Positions 12,287 through 19,196 of a stretch of 19,843 nucleotides of DNA are shown here, in pieces (the stretch's first letter is position 1; each line of letters begins with the position of its first letter). Source of the stretch: Nanobdellota archaeon (GTDB lineage: Archaea; Nanobdellota; Nanobdellia; Pacearchaeales; UBA12030). The notes under the pieces were generated by a model. That model saw nothing but the letters and a program-made list of their open reading frames with translations, was not told the DNA's origin and did not search any database. A program made the translations under genes and the position numbers. The DNA lies in NCBI GenBank assembly GCA_018829485.1, contig JAHJTU010000097.1, positions 1 to 19,843 of the forward strand, written 5' to 3'.

Positions 12287-12740
12287 AAATCTTGTTTATT
12301 TCCTTATCATTCCCTGAAAATAATACACTTGAAAATATTGGTTTGCCATACTTAAAAAGTTTGACTATGCCTTTTCTAAAAATAATATTATTATAGATTA
12401 ATTTTATGTTCCCAAACTTCGGAGGATTTTGAATTAAATCAAGAAAAAAATCTTTATGAATACCCATAGCCATATCAGCATTTTGTCTAGAACTCAAAAA
12501 CTTTAATTTGCCTTTTACTACGGCAAGCACAAAAGAAGTTTCTGGAACACCTACCAAATCAATTCTGCAACTAATATCATCAAAACTTTTTGCAAGATCC
12601 TTGACAAACTTTTCTTTTGTCGCATTATCAAAGAATTTTCTCACTAAAGCTAACAACTCCTCTGGATTCAGAGTTTTATCTCCTTTGCCCCTTTTTTTAT
12701 TTTTATGTATGGGCAAGTATTTTTTATTCCACGTCACCAT
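12252..12740 (-). CDS. SCP2-like (sterol-carrier fold) protein
   Basis: The only convincing minus-strand gene. 162 residues; a basic start (~1-20), then PEELLALVRKFFDNATKEKFVKDLAKSFDDISCRIDLVGVPETSFVLAVVKGKLKFLSSRQNADMAMGIHKDFFLDLI, then GNIKLIYNNIIFRKGIVKLFK. The order (strand pair, GKL..., then an ADM...I.KDFFLDLI helix, then a G-rich strand/helix end) resembles SCP2-type lipid-binding domains. No signal peptide. It is divergent from the coiled-coil gene at 12910 and shares its upstream region, with operator site 3 lying 61 bases before its ATG and a TATA-like stretch at about 12765-12772. It would therefore respond to the same regulator as the gas-vesicle genes. Domain assignment by pattern, moderate. 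Confidence 0.72.
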   Translation of the reverse strand: MVTWNKKYLPIHKNKKRGKGDKTLNPEELLALVRKFFDNATKEKFVKDLAKSFDDISCRIDLVGVPETSFVLAVVKGKLKFLSSRQNADMAMGIHKDFFLDLIQNPPKFGNIKLIYNNIIFRKGIVKLFKYGKPIFSSVLFSGNDKEINKIFTQTNKVAKVH

Positions 12741-12909
12741 TTTTTAATTAATTTTATTTTAATCTATTATATCTAATTATCTATTTAATGATTATCTAAA
12801 TATCGAAGTCCGATATTATGTTACTATTTTTACTATTTTTATATAATTAAGTAATATAATAATTATAATATAACAATGTTTATAAAATTGTTTATGATTA
12901 AATTAACAA
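12741..12909. promoter_or_regulatory. Shared promoter region between divergent genes
   Basis: A very AT-rich region of 169 bases without ORFs. It holds operator site 3 (12801-12815), a TATA box TTTATAAAA near 12879-12887 placed 27 bp before the plus-strand ATG at 12910 (no ribosome site; leaderless), and a TATA-like stretch 12765-12772 about 28 bp before the minus-strand ATG at 12740. It also has direct repeats of 'ATTATCTA' (near 12776 and 12791). Confidence 0.6.
12801..12815 (+). promoter_or_regulatory. Palindromic operator, site 3 (divergent promoter)
   Basis: TATCGAAGTCCGATA. The reverse complement (TATCGGACTTCGATA) is identical to site 4 at 16970, so the two sites are one sequence in opposite orientation. 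It serves both the SCP2-like gene and the coiled-coil gene. Confidence 0.7.
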
Positions 12910-13419
12910 ATGAAAAAGAAAGAAAATCCTGTGAAAAAATTCCCAAAAACAGTAACAGCTAAAAAAATAAAAAAAAGGAAACCAGTAATAGAAGTAAAAA
13001 TGATTCCCAAGGAGAAAGTAAAAGAAAAGCCAATTGAGGTTAAAGAAGAAAAGGCTGAAGAAAAAATAAAAGAAGAGAAAATAGAAAAAAAGCCTGTTGA
13101 AATTAAAGAAAAAGAAGAGAAAAAACCAGAAATAGCTGAACCTATAATTATGGAGTGGCTTGATGCGTTGAGAGAAAAACAAAAAGCATTTGAAGAATTT
13201 AGAGATAAATCTTTGAAAGATATGAACAGAAAATTAGTAAATAAAATAAAAAGAAAAGACCAGCAGATTTTTGATATTAGAAAAGAAGTTGAGAGACAAA
13301 AAAATGGAACAGAAGTAAGAGTAAAAAGATTAAGGGATGAGTTAAATGAAAAGAAAAAGTTAATACAAGAATTGCAGGGGAAACTAAACAAGATAGTGAA
13401 CGATCTCAAAATTCAATAA
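12910..13419 (+). CDS. Charged tail plus coiled-coil protein, unknown
   Basis: 169 residues. The first ~80 are Lys/Glu/Pro-rich with repeated 'KPxEVKE/KPVEIKE' elements, likely disordered. After AEPIIMEWLDALREKQKAFEEF the rest (~90-169) is a long coiled coil with heptad-like spacing, ending ELQGKLNKIVNDLKIQ. No membrane segment. A leaderless start from the TATA box 27 bp upstream is likely. The next gene, 16 bases on, encodes a two-TM protein that also ends in a coiled coil, so the pair may form a membrane-attached assembly. No family recognised. Confidence 0.75.
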   Translation: MKKKENPVKKFPKTVTAKKIKKRKPVIEVKMIPKEKVKEKPIEVKEEKAEEKIKEEKIEKKPVEIKEKEEKKPEIAEPIIMEWLDALREKQKAFEEFRDKSLKDMNRKLVNKIKRKDQQIFDIRKEVERQKNGTEVRVKRLRDELNEKKKLIQELQGKLNKIVNDLKIQ

Positions 13420-13435
13420 AAACTTTAGAGGAAGA

Positions 13436-13729
13436 ATGGCTTTAGAAAATATTTTATCAAATATCTTATTTGTTTGTGTAGGAGTAGTTTTAATATTACT
13501 ATTGCTGTTTGGACAAGGAGAAAAACTTGTATATATTATAGCATTTGTATTTTTGATTTTAGGTATAATCATCTCTATTATCGGACAAAAAAATTCTAGA
13601 GAAAGAACAAAAAAACTGATTCAAATAATGAACGATAGAACTAGAAGAATGAAGACCTTTGAAGCACAACTAAATAAATCAAAGAAGGAAATTGAATCAG
13701 TCCAAGATAAAATTAAAAAAGCAACATAA
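13436..13729 (+). CDS. Two-TM membrane protein with cytoplasmic coiled coil
   Basis: 97 residues. TM1 at ~7-25 (a hydrophobic run with CVGVVLILLLLFG), a short loop GQGEK, TM2 at ~31-50, then a basic coiled coil (~52-95). With N-terminus in, both ends would be cytoplasmic by the positive-inside pattern after TM2 (QKNSRERTKK). It is preceded by GAGGAAGA ribosome-like sequence and the coiled-coil gene. It could anchor that protein, or vesicles, to the membrane (inference). A T7 run follows the stop. Confidence 0.75.
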   Translation: MALENILSNILFVCVGVVLILLLLFGQGEKLVYIIAFVFLILGIIISIIGQKNSRERTKKLIQIMNDRTRRMKTFEAQLNKSKKEIESVQDKIKKAT

Positions 13730-13734
13730 ACTAC

Positions 13735-13741
13735 TTTTTTT
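13735..13741 (+). terminator. T7 run, archaeal-type terminator
   Basis: Seven T just after the stop at 13729, in front of a new TATA-box promoter. Archaeal RNA polymerase stops at such oligo-T runs. Confidence 0.5.
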
Positions 13742-13785
13742 CTTATAACTTTACAGAACAAAAATTTGTGTATTAGAACATAGAA

Positions 13786-13794
13786 ATATTTAAA
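13786..13794 (+). promoter_or_regulatory. TATA box for the 13820 gene, leaderless
   Basis: ATATTTAAA centred 30 bp before the ATG at 13820, which has no ribosome site. Between them lies AGTTATCTCGTTATCTA with the word GTTATCT repeated. None of the 15-bp palindromes is near. Confidence 0.55.
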
Positions 13795-13819
13795 TAGTTA
13801 ACTAGTTATCTCGTTATCT

Positions 13820-14188
13820 ATGAAAGAAGTAAAAAAGGAAGAAAAAGAAAGAGTCATTGCAACAAAAATTAACGCAAAAATATTTGGGAATGCTCAGTTA
13901 ACAGATATGCAAATTCATGGCGGATGGAAGAGGGGGGATCTTAAAGAGTTGCTTGAAAAATCTCTTGGCTTATTTAACGAGGTGGGCAAGATTCATATAA
14001 AGGGGGAAAAGCTGCCTGAACAATTGCTTGGTTTTGTTACAGGTACAGTAAAAGGAATAGGAGAAGTTATTGAAACCAAGAAAATTTCCCAAAATAGAAA
14101 ATTTTCTGGTCCAGAAAAATCTAATCTTAAAGATTTTTCTTGGAAAGAAACTAAAAAAGCAGGAAAGGAGATAAAGAGTGAAAAATAA
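13820..14188 (+). CDS. Unknown protein upstream of cdc48
   Basis: 122 residues. The basic start (~1-14) is followed by a globular-looking core IATKINAKIFGNAQLTDMQIHGGWKRGDLKELLEKSLGLFNEVGKIHIKGEKLPEQLLGFVTGTVKGIGEVIE, with a helix and a Gly-rich hydrophobic segment (LLGFVTGTVKGIGEV). The tail is polar and charged. No signal peptide; the hydrophobic segment is too short for a membrane span. I do not recognise the family; I compared the pattern with GvpO and saw no match. It has its own promoter and lies 67 bases upstream of cdc48 with a leader-like hairpin ORF between, so the two may be co-transcribed. Confidence 0.7.
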   Translation: MKEVKKEEKERVIATKINAKIFGNAQLTDMQIHGGWKRGDLKELLEKSLGLFNEVGKIHIKGEKLPEQLLGFVTGTVKGIGEVIETKKISQNRKFSGPEKSNLKDFSWKETKKAGKEIKSEK

Positions 14189-14194
14189 AAAACA

Positions 14195-14254
14195 ATGAAA
14201 ATCAAAGATTTTCAAGCATTAAAAATTTTAAATAAAACAAAGAAAAAATTTTAA
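14195..14254 (+). other. 19-codon leader-like ORF with hairpin before cdc48
   Basis: The frame [19 protein letters not shown] stops one base before the cdc48 ATG at 14256. It contains the hairpin TGAAAATC-aaa-GATTTTCA at 14196-14214. Length and sequence parallel the leader-like ORF at 4247-4306 (MKIKNFQSCKF...). Either a leader peptide coupled to cdc48 or a recurring hairpin that happens to be open. Confidence 0.4.
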
Positions 14255-14255
14255 T

Positions 14256-16958
14256 ATGGCAAAAGAAATCAGATTATCTGTAGAGGAAGCAAAGCATAGG
14301 GATGCTGGAAGAGGCATTGCTCGGATTGATAAAAACAATATGCAGGAACTTAATATAGTCAGCGGAGATATTGTAGAAATTAAAGGGAAAAAAATCGCAG
14401 CTGCCATAGTTTGGCCAGGTTATCCAGAAGACAGCAGTAAAAATATAATTAAAATTGATGGAGACATTAGAAGCAATGCAGGTGTTGGAATAAACGACAA
14501 GGTAAAGATTAAAAAAATAGAAGCTAAAAAAGCTAAAGAAATTATGCTCACACCCCTGCAATCAGTTGAAATTGTTAGAGAAAATGAATATTTATTAAAA
14601 GTTCTAGAAGGAATACCTGTCATAAAAGGACAGAGAGTTAGAGTAGAAATGCTTGGAAGTCCATTGACTTTTGCTGTTACAGCTACACAACCAAGTGGAG
14701 TTATTATTATAACAAAAGATACAAAGATTTCATTAAAAAAACCAAGAGAAGAAGGTGTTCAGATTACATATGAAGATATAGGTGGCTTAAAAAGAGAGAT
14801 TGGTTTAGTTAGGGAAATGATTGAACTGCCATTAAGGCATCCAGAACTTTTTCAGGAAATAGGGATAGATCCGCCAAAAGGAGTTTTATTATACGGGCCT
14901 CCTGGAACAGGCAAAACTTTACTTGCTAAAGCTGTTGCAGATGAAAGTGATGCAAATTTCTTTTCAATAAATGGTCCGGAAATAATTGCAAAATATTATG
15001 GTGATAGTGAAGAAAGACTCAGAGAAATATTTGAAGAAGCTGAAAAAAATGCTCCGTCTATAATTTTTATAGATGAGATTGATTCAATAGCTTCAAAGAG
15101 GTCAGAAATGTCAGGTGATAGACAATTAGAGAGAAGAGTTGTAAGTCAATTATTGGGTTTAATGGATGGATTAAAAGCAAGAGGCAAGGTTGTTGTTGTT
15201 GCTGCGACAAATCAACCAGACATGTTAGATGAAGCATTAAGAAGGGGCGGCAGATTTGATAGGGAAATAGAAATTGGAATTCCAGATAAAGAAGGTAGAA
15301 AAGAAGTTTTACAAGTCCACACAAGAGGAATGCCACTAGCAAAAGAAGTAAAACTAAAAGAATTAGCAGACATTACGCATGGTTTTGTTGGAGCTGATTT
15401 ATTTATTTTATGCAAAGAAGCGGGAATGCATGCATTAAGAAAAATCCTGCCAGAAATTGATATAAATAAAATAATCCCTGCTGATATTATAAGCAGATTA
15501 GAAATTACAAAAGAAGATTTCTATGAGGCGCTTAAAGGTGTAGAACCTTCTGCTTTAAGAGAGGTATATGTTGAGATTCCAGATATTAAATGGGAAGATA
15601 TAGGAGGTTTAGAAAAAGCAAAACAAGAATTAATAGAAACAGTAGAATGGCCTTTAAAATATCCAGAACTTTATGAATACTCAAAAACCAAAACCCAAAA
15701 AGGAATTTTACTTTATGGACCTCCTGGAACAGGTAAAACATTATTAGCTAAAGCAGTTGCAAATGAATCAGAAATTAATTTTATTTCAGTTAAAGGTCCT
15801 GAGTTAATTTCAAAATTTGTTGGAGAGTCAGAAAAAAGATTAAGAGAAATTTTTAGAAAAGCAAAACAAGCCTCTCCCTGCATTTTATTTTTTGATGAGC
15901 TAGATGCAGTTGCACCAAAAAGAGGAGCAAGAACTGATTCAGGTGTAAGTGAAAGATTTGTATCTCAACTGCTAACAGAAATGGATGGCATTGAGGTTTT
16001 AAAGAATGTAATTGTGATAGGAGCTTCGAATAGAAAAGACCTTATTGACGAAGCGCTATTAAGACCAGGAAGATTTGATAGACTTATTTTCATACATCTT
16101 CCAAATAAAAAAACAAGGCTTGAGATTTTTAAAATTCATGTTAAAGAAAAACCATTAGCTAATGACGTCGATTTAGAAAAATTAGCAGAGAGGACAGAGG
16201 ATTTTAGTGGTGCAGATATTGAAGCTGTTTGTGTTTTTGCATCTAAACTTGCAATTAGAGAATTTATACAGGATAGAAAAGAAGAGGCTGTTAAAAAAGA
16301 AGTTAAGAAATTTAAGATTTGCAATAAACATTTTGAAAGTGCTTTAAAAGAAACTGAATCAAAAAAGGAAGATAAAATGAGAAAATTAATTCTTATTCCA
16401 ATTGTACATACTCCTGCAGATATGGGCAGTATGAAAGATGCTTTAAAGGAAAAGGGAATAGAAAAACTTGGGAAGAAAGCATGGGAAGAAAATGAGAAGA
16501 AAATCGGAAGATTTTGGGATGAAGTTGAAAAAACAATAGATAAACTTGATTTAGAGTCTAGTAAAGTTAGAATTTATCAAGATGGCATGCCTGAAGGAGG
16601 AGAATTTGCCTTAAAGATAGTTAATGCAACTGCAGCAAAAGGCAGTAGAAATTATCAAATAATTAAAAAATTAATTGAAGGGGGCGCAAAAATAGAAGAA
16701 ACTGAAAGCAAGGAATTGTTATTAAAGGAATATAATTATGCTAAAGAATTTGCAAAAGCAAGTAATGAAGAGGAAAAAACAGAGGCAATTAAAGAATTTG
16801 AAAAAGTAAAAGACAGCTTAATAAAAGAACGTGATAAATTCATAGCAGAAAAAATTAATTCTGGTTTAAAAGATGATGAAATAGGAATTTTATTTATTGG
16901 AGCTCATCATGATGTTACACCATATTTATCTAGTGATATAGTGATAAAAAATCTTTAA
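14256..16958 (+). CDS. cdc48: Cdc48/VCP-type double AAA+ ATPase with extra C-terminal domain
   Basis: 900 residues. The N-domain (~4-160: double-psi barrel start [21 protein letters not shown]) is followed by AAA D1 (Walker A GPPGTGKT 214-221, Walker B IIFIDE 269-274, [19 protein letters not shown]) and AAA D2 (Walker A 488-495, Walker B ILFFDE, RPGRFDR). Cdc48 hexamers unfold and extract proteins from complexes and membranes. The usual protein ends near residue 700-740. Here M708-900 is an added domain: [17 protein letters not shown], then [11 protein letters not shown], and [15 protein letters not shown], which looks like an alpha/beta fold with conserved His and Asp. An ATG at 16377 preceded by AAGGAAG could start that domain separately. 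HbYX-type end absent. In this locus it may remodel vesicle proteins (inference). It could instead be the cell's housekeeping Cdc48. Confidence 0.93.
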   Translation: MAKEIRLSVEEAKHRDAGRGIARIDKNNMQELNIVSGDIVEIKGKKIAAAIVWPGYPEDSSKNIIKIDGDIRSNAGVGINDKVKIKKIEAKKAKEIMLTPLQSVEIVRENEYLLKVLEGIPVIKGQRVRVEMLGSPLTFAVTATQPSGVIIITKDTKISLKKPREEGVQITYEDIGGLKREIGLVREMIELPLRHPELFQEIGIDPPKGVLLYGPPGTGKTLLAKAVADESDANFFSINGPEIIAKYYGDSEERLREIFEEAEKNAPSIIFIDEIDSIASKRSEMSGDRQLERRVVSQLLGLMDGLKARGKVVVVAATNQPDMLDEALRRGGRFDREIEIGIPDKEGRKEVLQVHTRGMPLAKEVKLKELADITHGFVGADLFILCKEAGMHALRKILPEIDINKIIPADIISRLEITKEDFYEALKGVEPSALREVYVEIPDIKWEDIGGLEKAKQELIETVEWPLKYPELYEYSKTKTQKGILLYGPPGTGKTLLAKAVANESEINFISVKGPELISKFVGESEKRLREIFRKAKQASPCILFFDELDAVAPKRGARTDSGVSERFVSQLLTEMDGIEVLKNVIVIGASNRKDLIDEALLRPGRFDRLIFIHLPNKKTRLEIFKIHVKEKPLANDVDLEKLAERTEDFSGADIEAVCVFASKLAIREFIQDRKEEAVKKEVKKFKICNKHFESALKETESKKEDKMRKLILIPIVHTPADMGSMKDALKEKGIEKLGKKAWEENEKKIGRFWDEVEKTIDKLDLESSKVRIYQDGMPEGGEFALKIVNATAAKGSRNYQIIKKLIEGGAKIEETESKELLLKEYNYAKEFAKASNEEEKTEAIKEFEKVKDSLIKERDKFIAEKINSGLKDDEIGILFIGAHHDVTPYLSSDIVIKNL

Positions 16959-16960
16959 TA

Positions 16961-16966
16961 TTTTTT
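16961..16966 (+). terminator. T6 run after cdc48
   Basis: Six T three bases after the stop codon, just before operator site 4. A plausible oligo-T terminator. Confidence 0.35.
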
Positions 16967-16969
16967 AAA

Positions 16970-16984
16970 TATCGGACTTCGATA
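16970..16984 (+). promoter_or_regulatory. Palindromic operator, site 4
   Basis: TATCGGACTTCGATA, the exact reverse complement of site 3. It lies 58 bases before the ATG at 17043. A TATA-like TTATATAA follows at about 17018-17025, and a GAGGT site at 17031-17035. Confidence 0.7.
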
Positions 16985-17042
16985 TTCTAGTAATCTTAAA
17001 AAAGGAAAAAAGCATGTTATATAAACAAAAGAGGTAAGAATA

Positions 17043-18014
17043 ATGGAAATAGATGAAAGAATTTTAGATTATCTAAAAGAGAAAGGTCCTCAAAATAAAT
17101 TCCGTATAGTGAGAGAATTAGGAATAAAAAAAGAGTTTGTTGTAAGGACATTGAATAAATTGAGTGAAGAAAGTAAAGTGGAGTTTAAAGGAGGAGTTGC
17201 TAGATTAATAAAAGTTTCATCAGAACCAAGATCAAAATCTTTAGAGACAAAACTCAAACCAAAGAAAGAAATTAAAAAGAAACCTCAGCCTAAACCAAAA
17301 GTTAAGAAAAGGGTAGTTAAAAAAATCAAAAAAGTTAAGACCCCAAAAATAATTAAAAAAGTAATTAGAGAAATAATTCCTGAAGAAAAACTTAGAGAAG
17401 TTGTGGAAGAGTTTAAAAAAGAAATCGTAACAAAAATGAAGCAGGATATAAAATCCAATATAGAGACAAAATTAAAAGAAGTTGAAAAAATAATCTCTGA
17501 ACTTAAAACAAGACCCTTGCCTCAATCAAAAGTTATAGTTAAAAAAGTTATTCCAGAAGAAATAAAAAAGAAATTAGAAGAACTAACTAAAAAACTAGAA
17601 ACAAAATTAGAAGTTAAAACAATACAGAGAAAAGGAAAAAAAATTAAACCAAAGCCTTTGCCAACATCACCAAAACCTAAAAGAAAATCAATATTTAGAT
17701 CTTGGCTTGCTAGACCTAAACCAAAGATTAAAACAAAACCATTGCCTAAATCAAAACCCAAAACTTCAAAATCGAAAGATTTTGATAGCCATCAGAAATC
17801 TACGATTTCTGAGGAAACAAAAAAATTTAGATTTAAATTAAAGATGCCAAAATTGAAAATATTTAAAAGAAAAAAAATTAAATTAGCTAAGAAAGAAGAA
17901 ACAAAAGCTAAGGAAAAATCTAAACCAAAGAAAATCAAAAAGAAAGGTAAGGGATTTTTTGCAAGTATAAAAAATATAGGCAAAACTCCAGCATCACTTT
18001 CGAAAAAAATATAA
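17043..18014 (+). CDS. Winged-helix protein with long Lys/Pro-rich tail
   Basis: 323 residues. Residues ~1-57 form a winged helix: MEIDERILDYLKEKGPQNKFRIVRELGIKKEFVVRTLNKLSEESKVEFKGGVARLI. The rest is very rich in Lys, Pro and Thr with repeated KPKPLPxSxPKPK elements (~65-100, 205-265), two charged helices (~115-160 and ~170-195), and a basic end. This is like linker-histone tails in composition, suggesting DNA or acidic-partner binding. A stretch encoding SKSKDFDSHQKSTISEE holds two DNA hairpins (17766-17785, 17792-17812). It sits under operator site 4, so it belongs to the same regulon as the gas-vesicle genes. GAGGT precedes the ATG. Confidence 0.82.
   Translation: MEIDERILDYLKEKGPQNKFRIVRELGIKKEFVVRTLNKLSEESKVEFKGGVARLIKVSSEPRSKSLETKLKPKKEIKKKPQPKPKVKKRVVKKIKKVKTPKIIKKVIREIIPEEKLREVVEEFKKEIVTKMKQDIKSNIETKLKEVEKIISELKTRPLPQSKVIVKKVIPEEIKKKLEELTKKLETKLEVKTIQRKGKKIKPKPLPTSPKPKRKSIFRSWLARPKPKIKTKPLPKSKPKTSKSKDFDSHQKSTISEETKKFRFKLKMPKLKIFKRKKIKLAKKEETKAKEKSKPKKIKKKGKGFFASIKNIGKTPASLSKKI
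17766..17812 (+). repeat. Two tandem hairpins inside the coding region
   Basis: TCAAAATC-gaaa-GATTTTGA (17766-17785) and TCAGAAATC-tac-GATTTCTGA (17792-17812). The encoded residues differ from the Lys/Pro repeats around them. The first resembles the junction hairpins elsewhere, so it may be an inserted copy that kept the frame. Confidence 0.6.
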
Positions 18015-18027
18015 AAAGGGGTTAAAA

Positions 18028-18501
18028 ATGAAAAAGAAAGGACAAGCAGCCAAGAAGTTTTTTATGACTTATGGTTGGATCATTTTACTAGCAATCATTG
18101 TTATTGGGATTCTTGCATATTCCGGAGTTTTTACTCCTAAAAAAGAGATTGGTGAAACTAATGAAACTGCAGAAGAAAAGATTAGTGAAACTGTAGAAGT
18201 CACTCCTCCTCTCTATGTTAATGCACTAAGTGCAAAAGCAAGTACAGGCATTACACTTGAACTTGCAAATAATGGAAGCAAAACCTATAGTGTAACTAGT
18301 GTCGATATTGATGGATGTGGTGCATATAGCAATGCAACAGAAATAAATGCAAGTGCATCAGAAACAATAACTATAGCATGTTCTCCAACATTAATAGAGG
18401 ATGAAGACTTTGAAGGAAACATAACTATTAAATATGCAAAGTCTGGAAGTGATGTTGAACTAATATTAACAGAAACAATAGCTGAGAAAATTACAGCATA
18501 A
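18028..18501 (+). CDS. Pilin-like protein with class III-type signal, one key residue changed
   Basis: 157 residues. The N-terminus MKKKGQAAKKFFMTYGWIILLAIIVIGILAYSG resembles archaeal class III signal peptides ('KGQ|AAMEFLMTYGW'), which are cut by an archaeal prepilin peptidase so that the hydrophobic helix can polymerise or stay in the membrane. The Glu normally found at position five of the mature chain is Lys here, which may affect assembly. Residues ~60-157 are a strand-rich Thr/Ser/Asn domain outside the cell, with Cys 97 and 118 able to form a disulphide. Preceded by AAAAAGGGGTT before the ATG. A 4-TM gene follows. Probably not part of the gas-vesicle system. Confidence 0.8.
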   Translation: MKKKGQAAKKFFMTYGWIILLAIIVIGILAYSGVFTPKKEIGETNETAEEKISETVEVTPPLYVNALSAKASTGITLELANNGSKTYSVTSVDIDGCGAYSNATEINASASETITIACSPTLIEDEDFEGNITIKYAKSGSDVELILTETIAEKITA

Positions 18502-18508
18502 TTTTTTT
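18502..18508 (+). terminator. T7 run after the pilin-like gene
   Basis: Seven T one base after the stop codon, a likely archaeal oligo-T terminator or attenuator in front of the 4-TM gene. Confidence 0.5.
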
Positions 18509-18544
18509 GTTAATAGTATAAATTACTAAAAGGAGGTTAAAAAA

Positions 18545-18901
18545 ATGCGAATAAAAGAGGTTGGCTATCTAGCACTTTTAATTGCGATAGTGCTTGCAAT
18601 AGCTATAGGCATAGTTGAAGTATTGGGAGCAGTTCCAGAAATGACAGGGTGGTGGCTACCAGTAATTTTACTTATAGGTCTTGTTGTAGGAATTTTGAAT
18701 TTAGCGACAAAAGATGCTGTAGTATTTCTTATTACTGCGCTAACACTTGTGATAACAGCAGGCGTGCTTTCAACTGCATTAGCTGGACTAGGTGTTGCAG
18801 GACCTTATTTAGAAACAATTTTACTTTACATAGTAATGATTGTTGGGATAACAGCATTTATTTCAGGTTTAAGAACTGTTTATGCATTATCTTTCAAATA
18901 A
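18545..18901 (+). CDS. Small four-TM membrane protein
   Basis: 118 residues with a strong AAAGGAGGTT ribosome site. Four hydrophobic segments: ~7-27, ~37-55, ~60-82 and ~89-110, joined by short loops (GAVPEMTGWW, NLATKDAV, GLGVAGPYLET). No charged residues inside the helices and no signal peptide cleavage site. Similar small 4-TM proteins are frequent next to pilin-like genes in DPANN archaea, from general recollection; no function is known to me. An overlapping plus-frame ORF at 18649 is a shadow of it. Confidence 0.82.
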   Translation: MRIKEVGYLALLIAIVLAIAIGIVEVLGAVPEMTGWWLPVILLIGLVVGILNLATKDAVVFLITALTLVITAGVLSTALAGLGVAGPYLETILLYIVMIVGITAFISGLRTVYALSFK

Positions 18902-19028
18902 AATAACCACTTTAAAATATTTTAGCAGTAAATTTCTAACTAGGTTGCTGAGTTAATTATAGTTGTTAGCAATAATTATTTAAATAAAATTCCAAGACAT
19001 GTTTACAATGTAAGGATAAGAAAACAAC

Positions 19029-19175
19029 ATGAAAAATAAAAATTCCAAAAACTTTTATACGAGGGCATGTAGGCGTTGCCTGAAGTTATTTCACACTAAC
19101 TCCAAGTTTTCGAAAATATGTCCTAGTTGTGATAAGGGTCCAAAAAAAATACTCAGAAATAAGGTTATGCTTTAA
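19029..19175 (+). CDS. 48-residue rubredoxin-like zinc ribbon protein
   Basis: A small basic protein. CRRC at 14-17 and CPSC at 31-34 give a four-cysteine zinc ribbon (spacing C-x2-C-x13-C-x2-C), with basic flanks at both ends. It may bind nucleic acid. No ribosome site; a weak AT-rich TATA-like stretch lies 25-50 bp upstream. It lies just before an AAA ATPase gene. The regular Cys spacing makes it more than a chance ORF. Confidence 0.65.
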   Translation: MKNKNSKNFYTRACRRCLKLFHTNSKFSKICPSCDKGPKKILRNKVML

Positions 19176-19196
19176 AAAGACAAGCACATTAATAAG

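Noticed and set aside
13820..14188. GvpO
   Set aside because: No match to the conserved C-terminal pattern of GvpO that I can recall; left as unknown.
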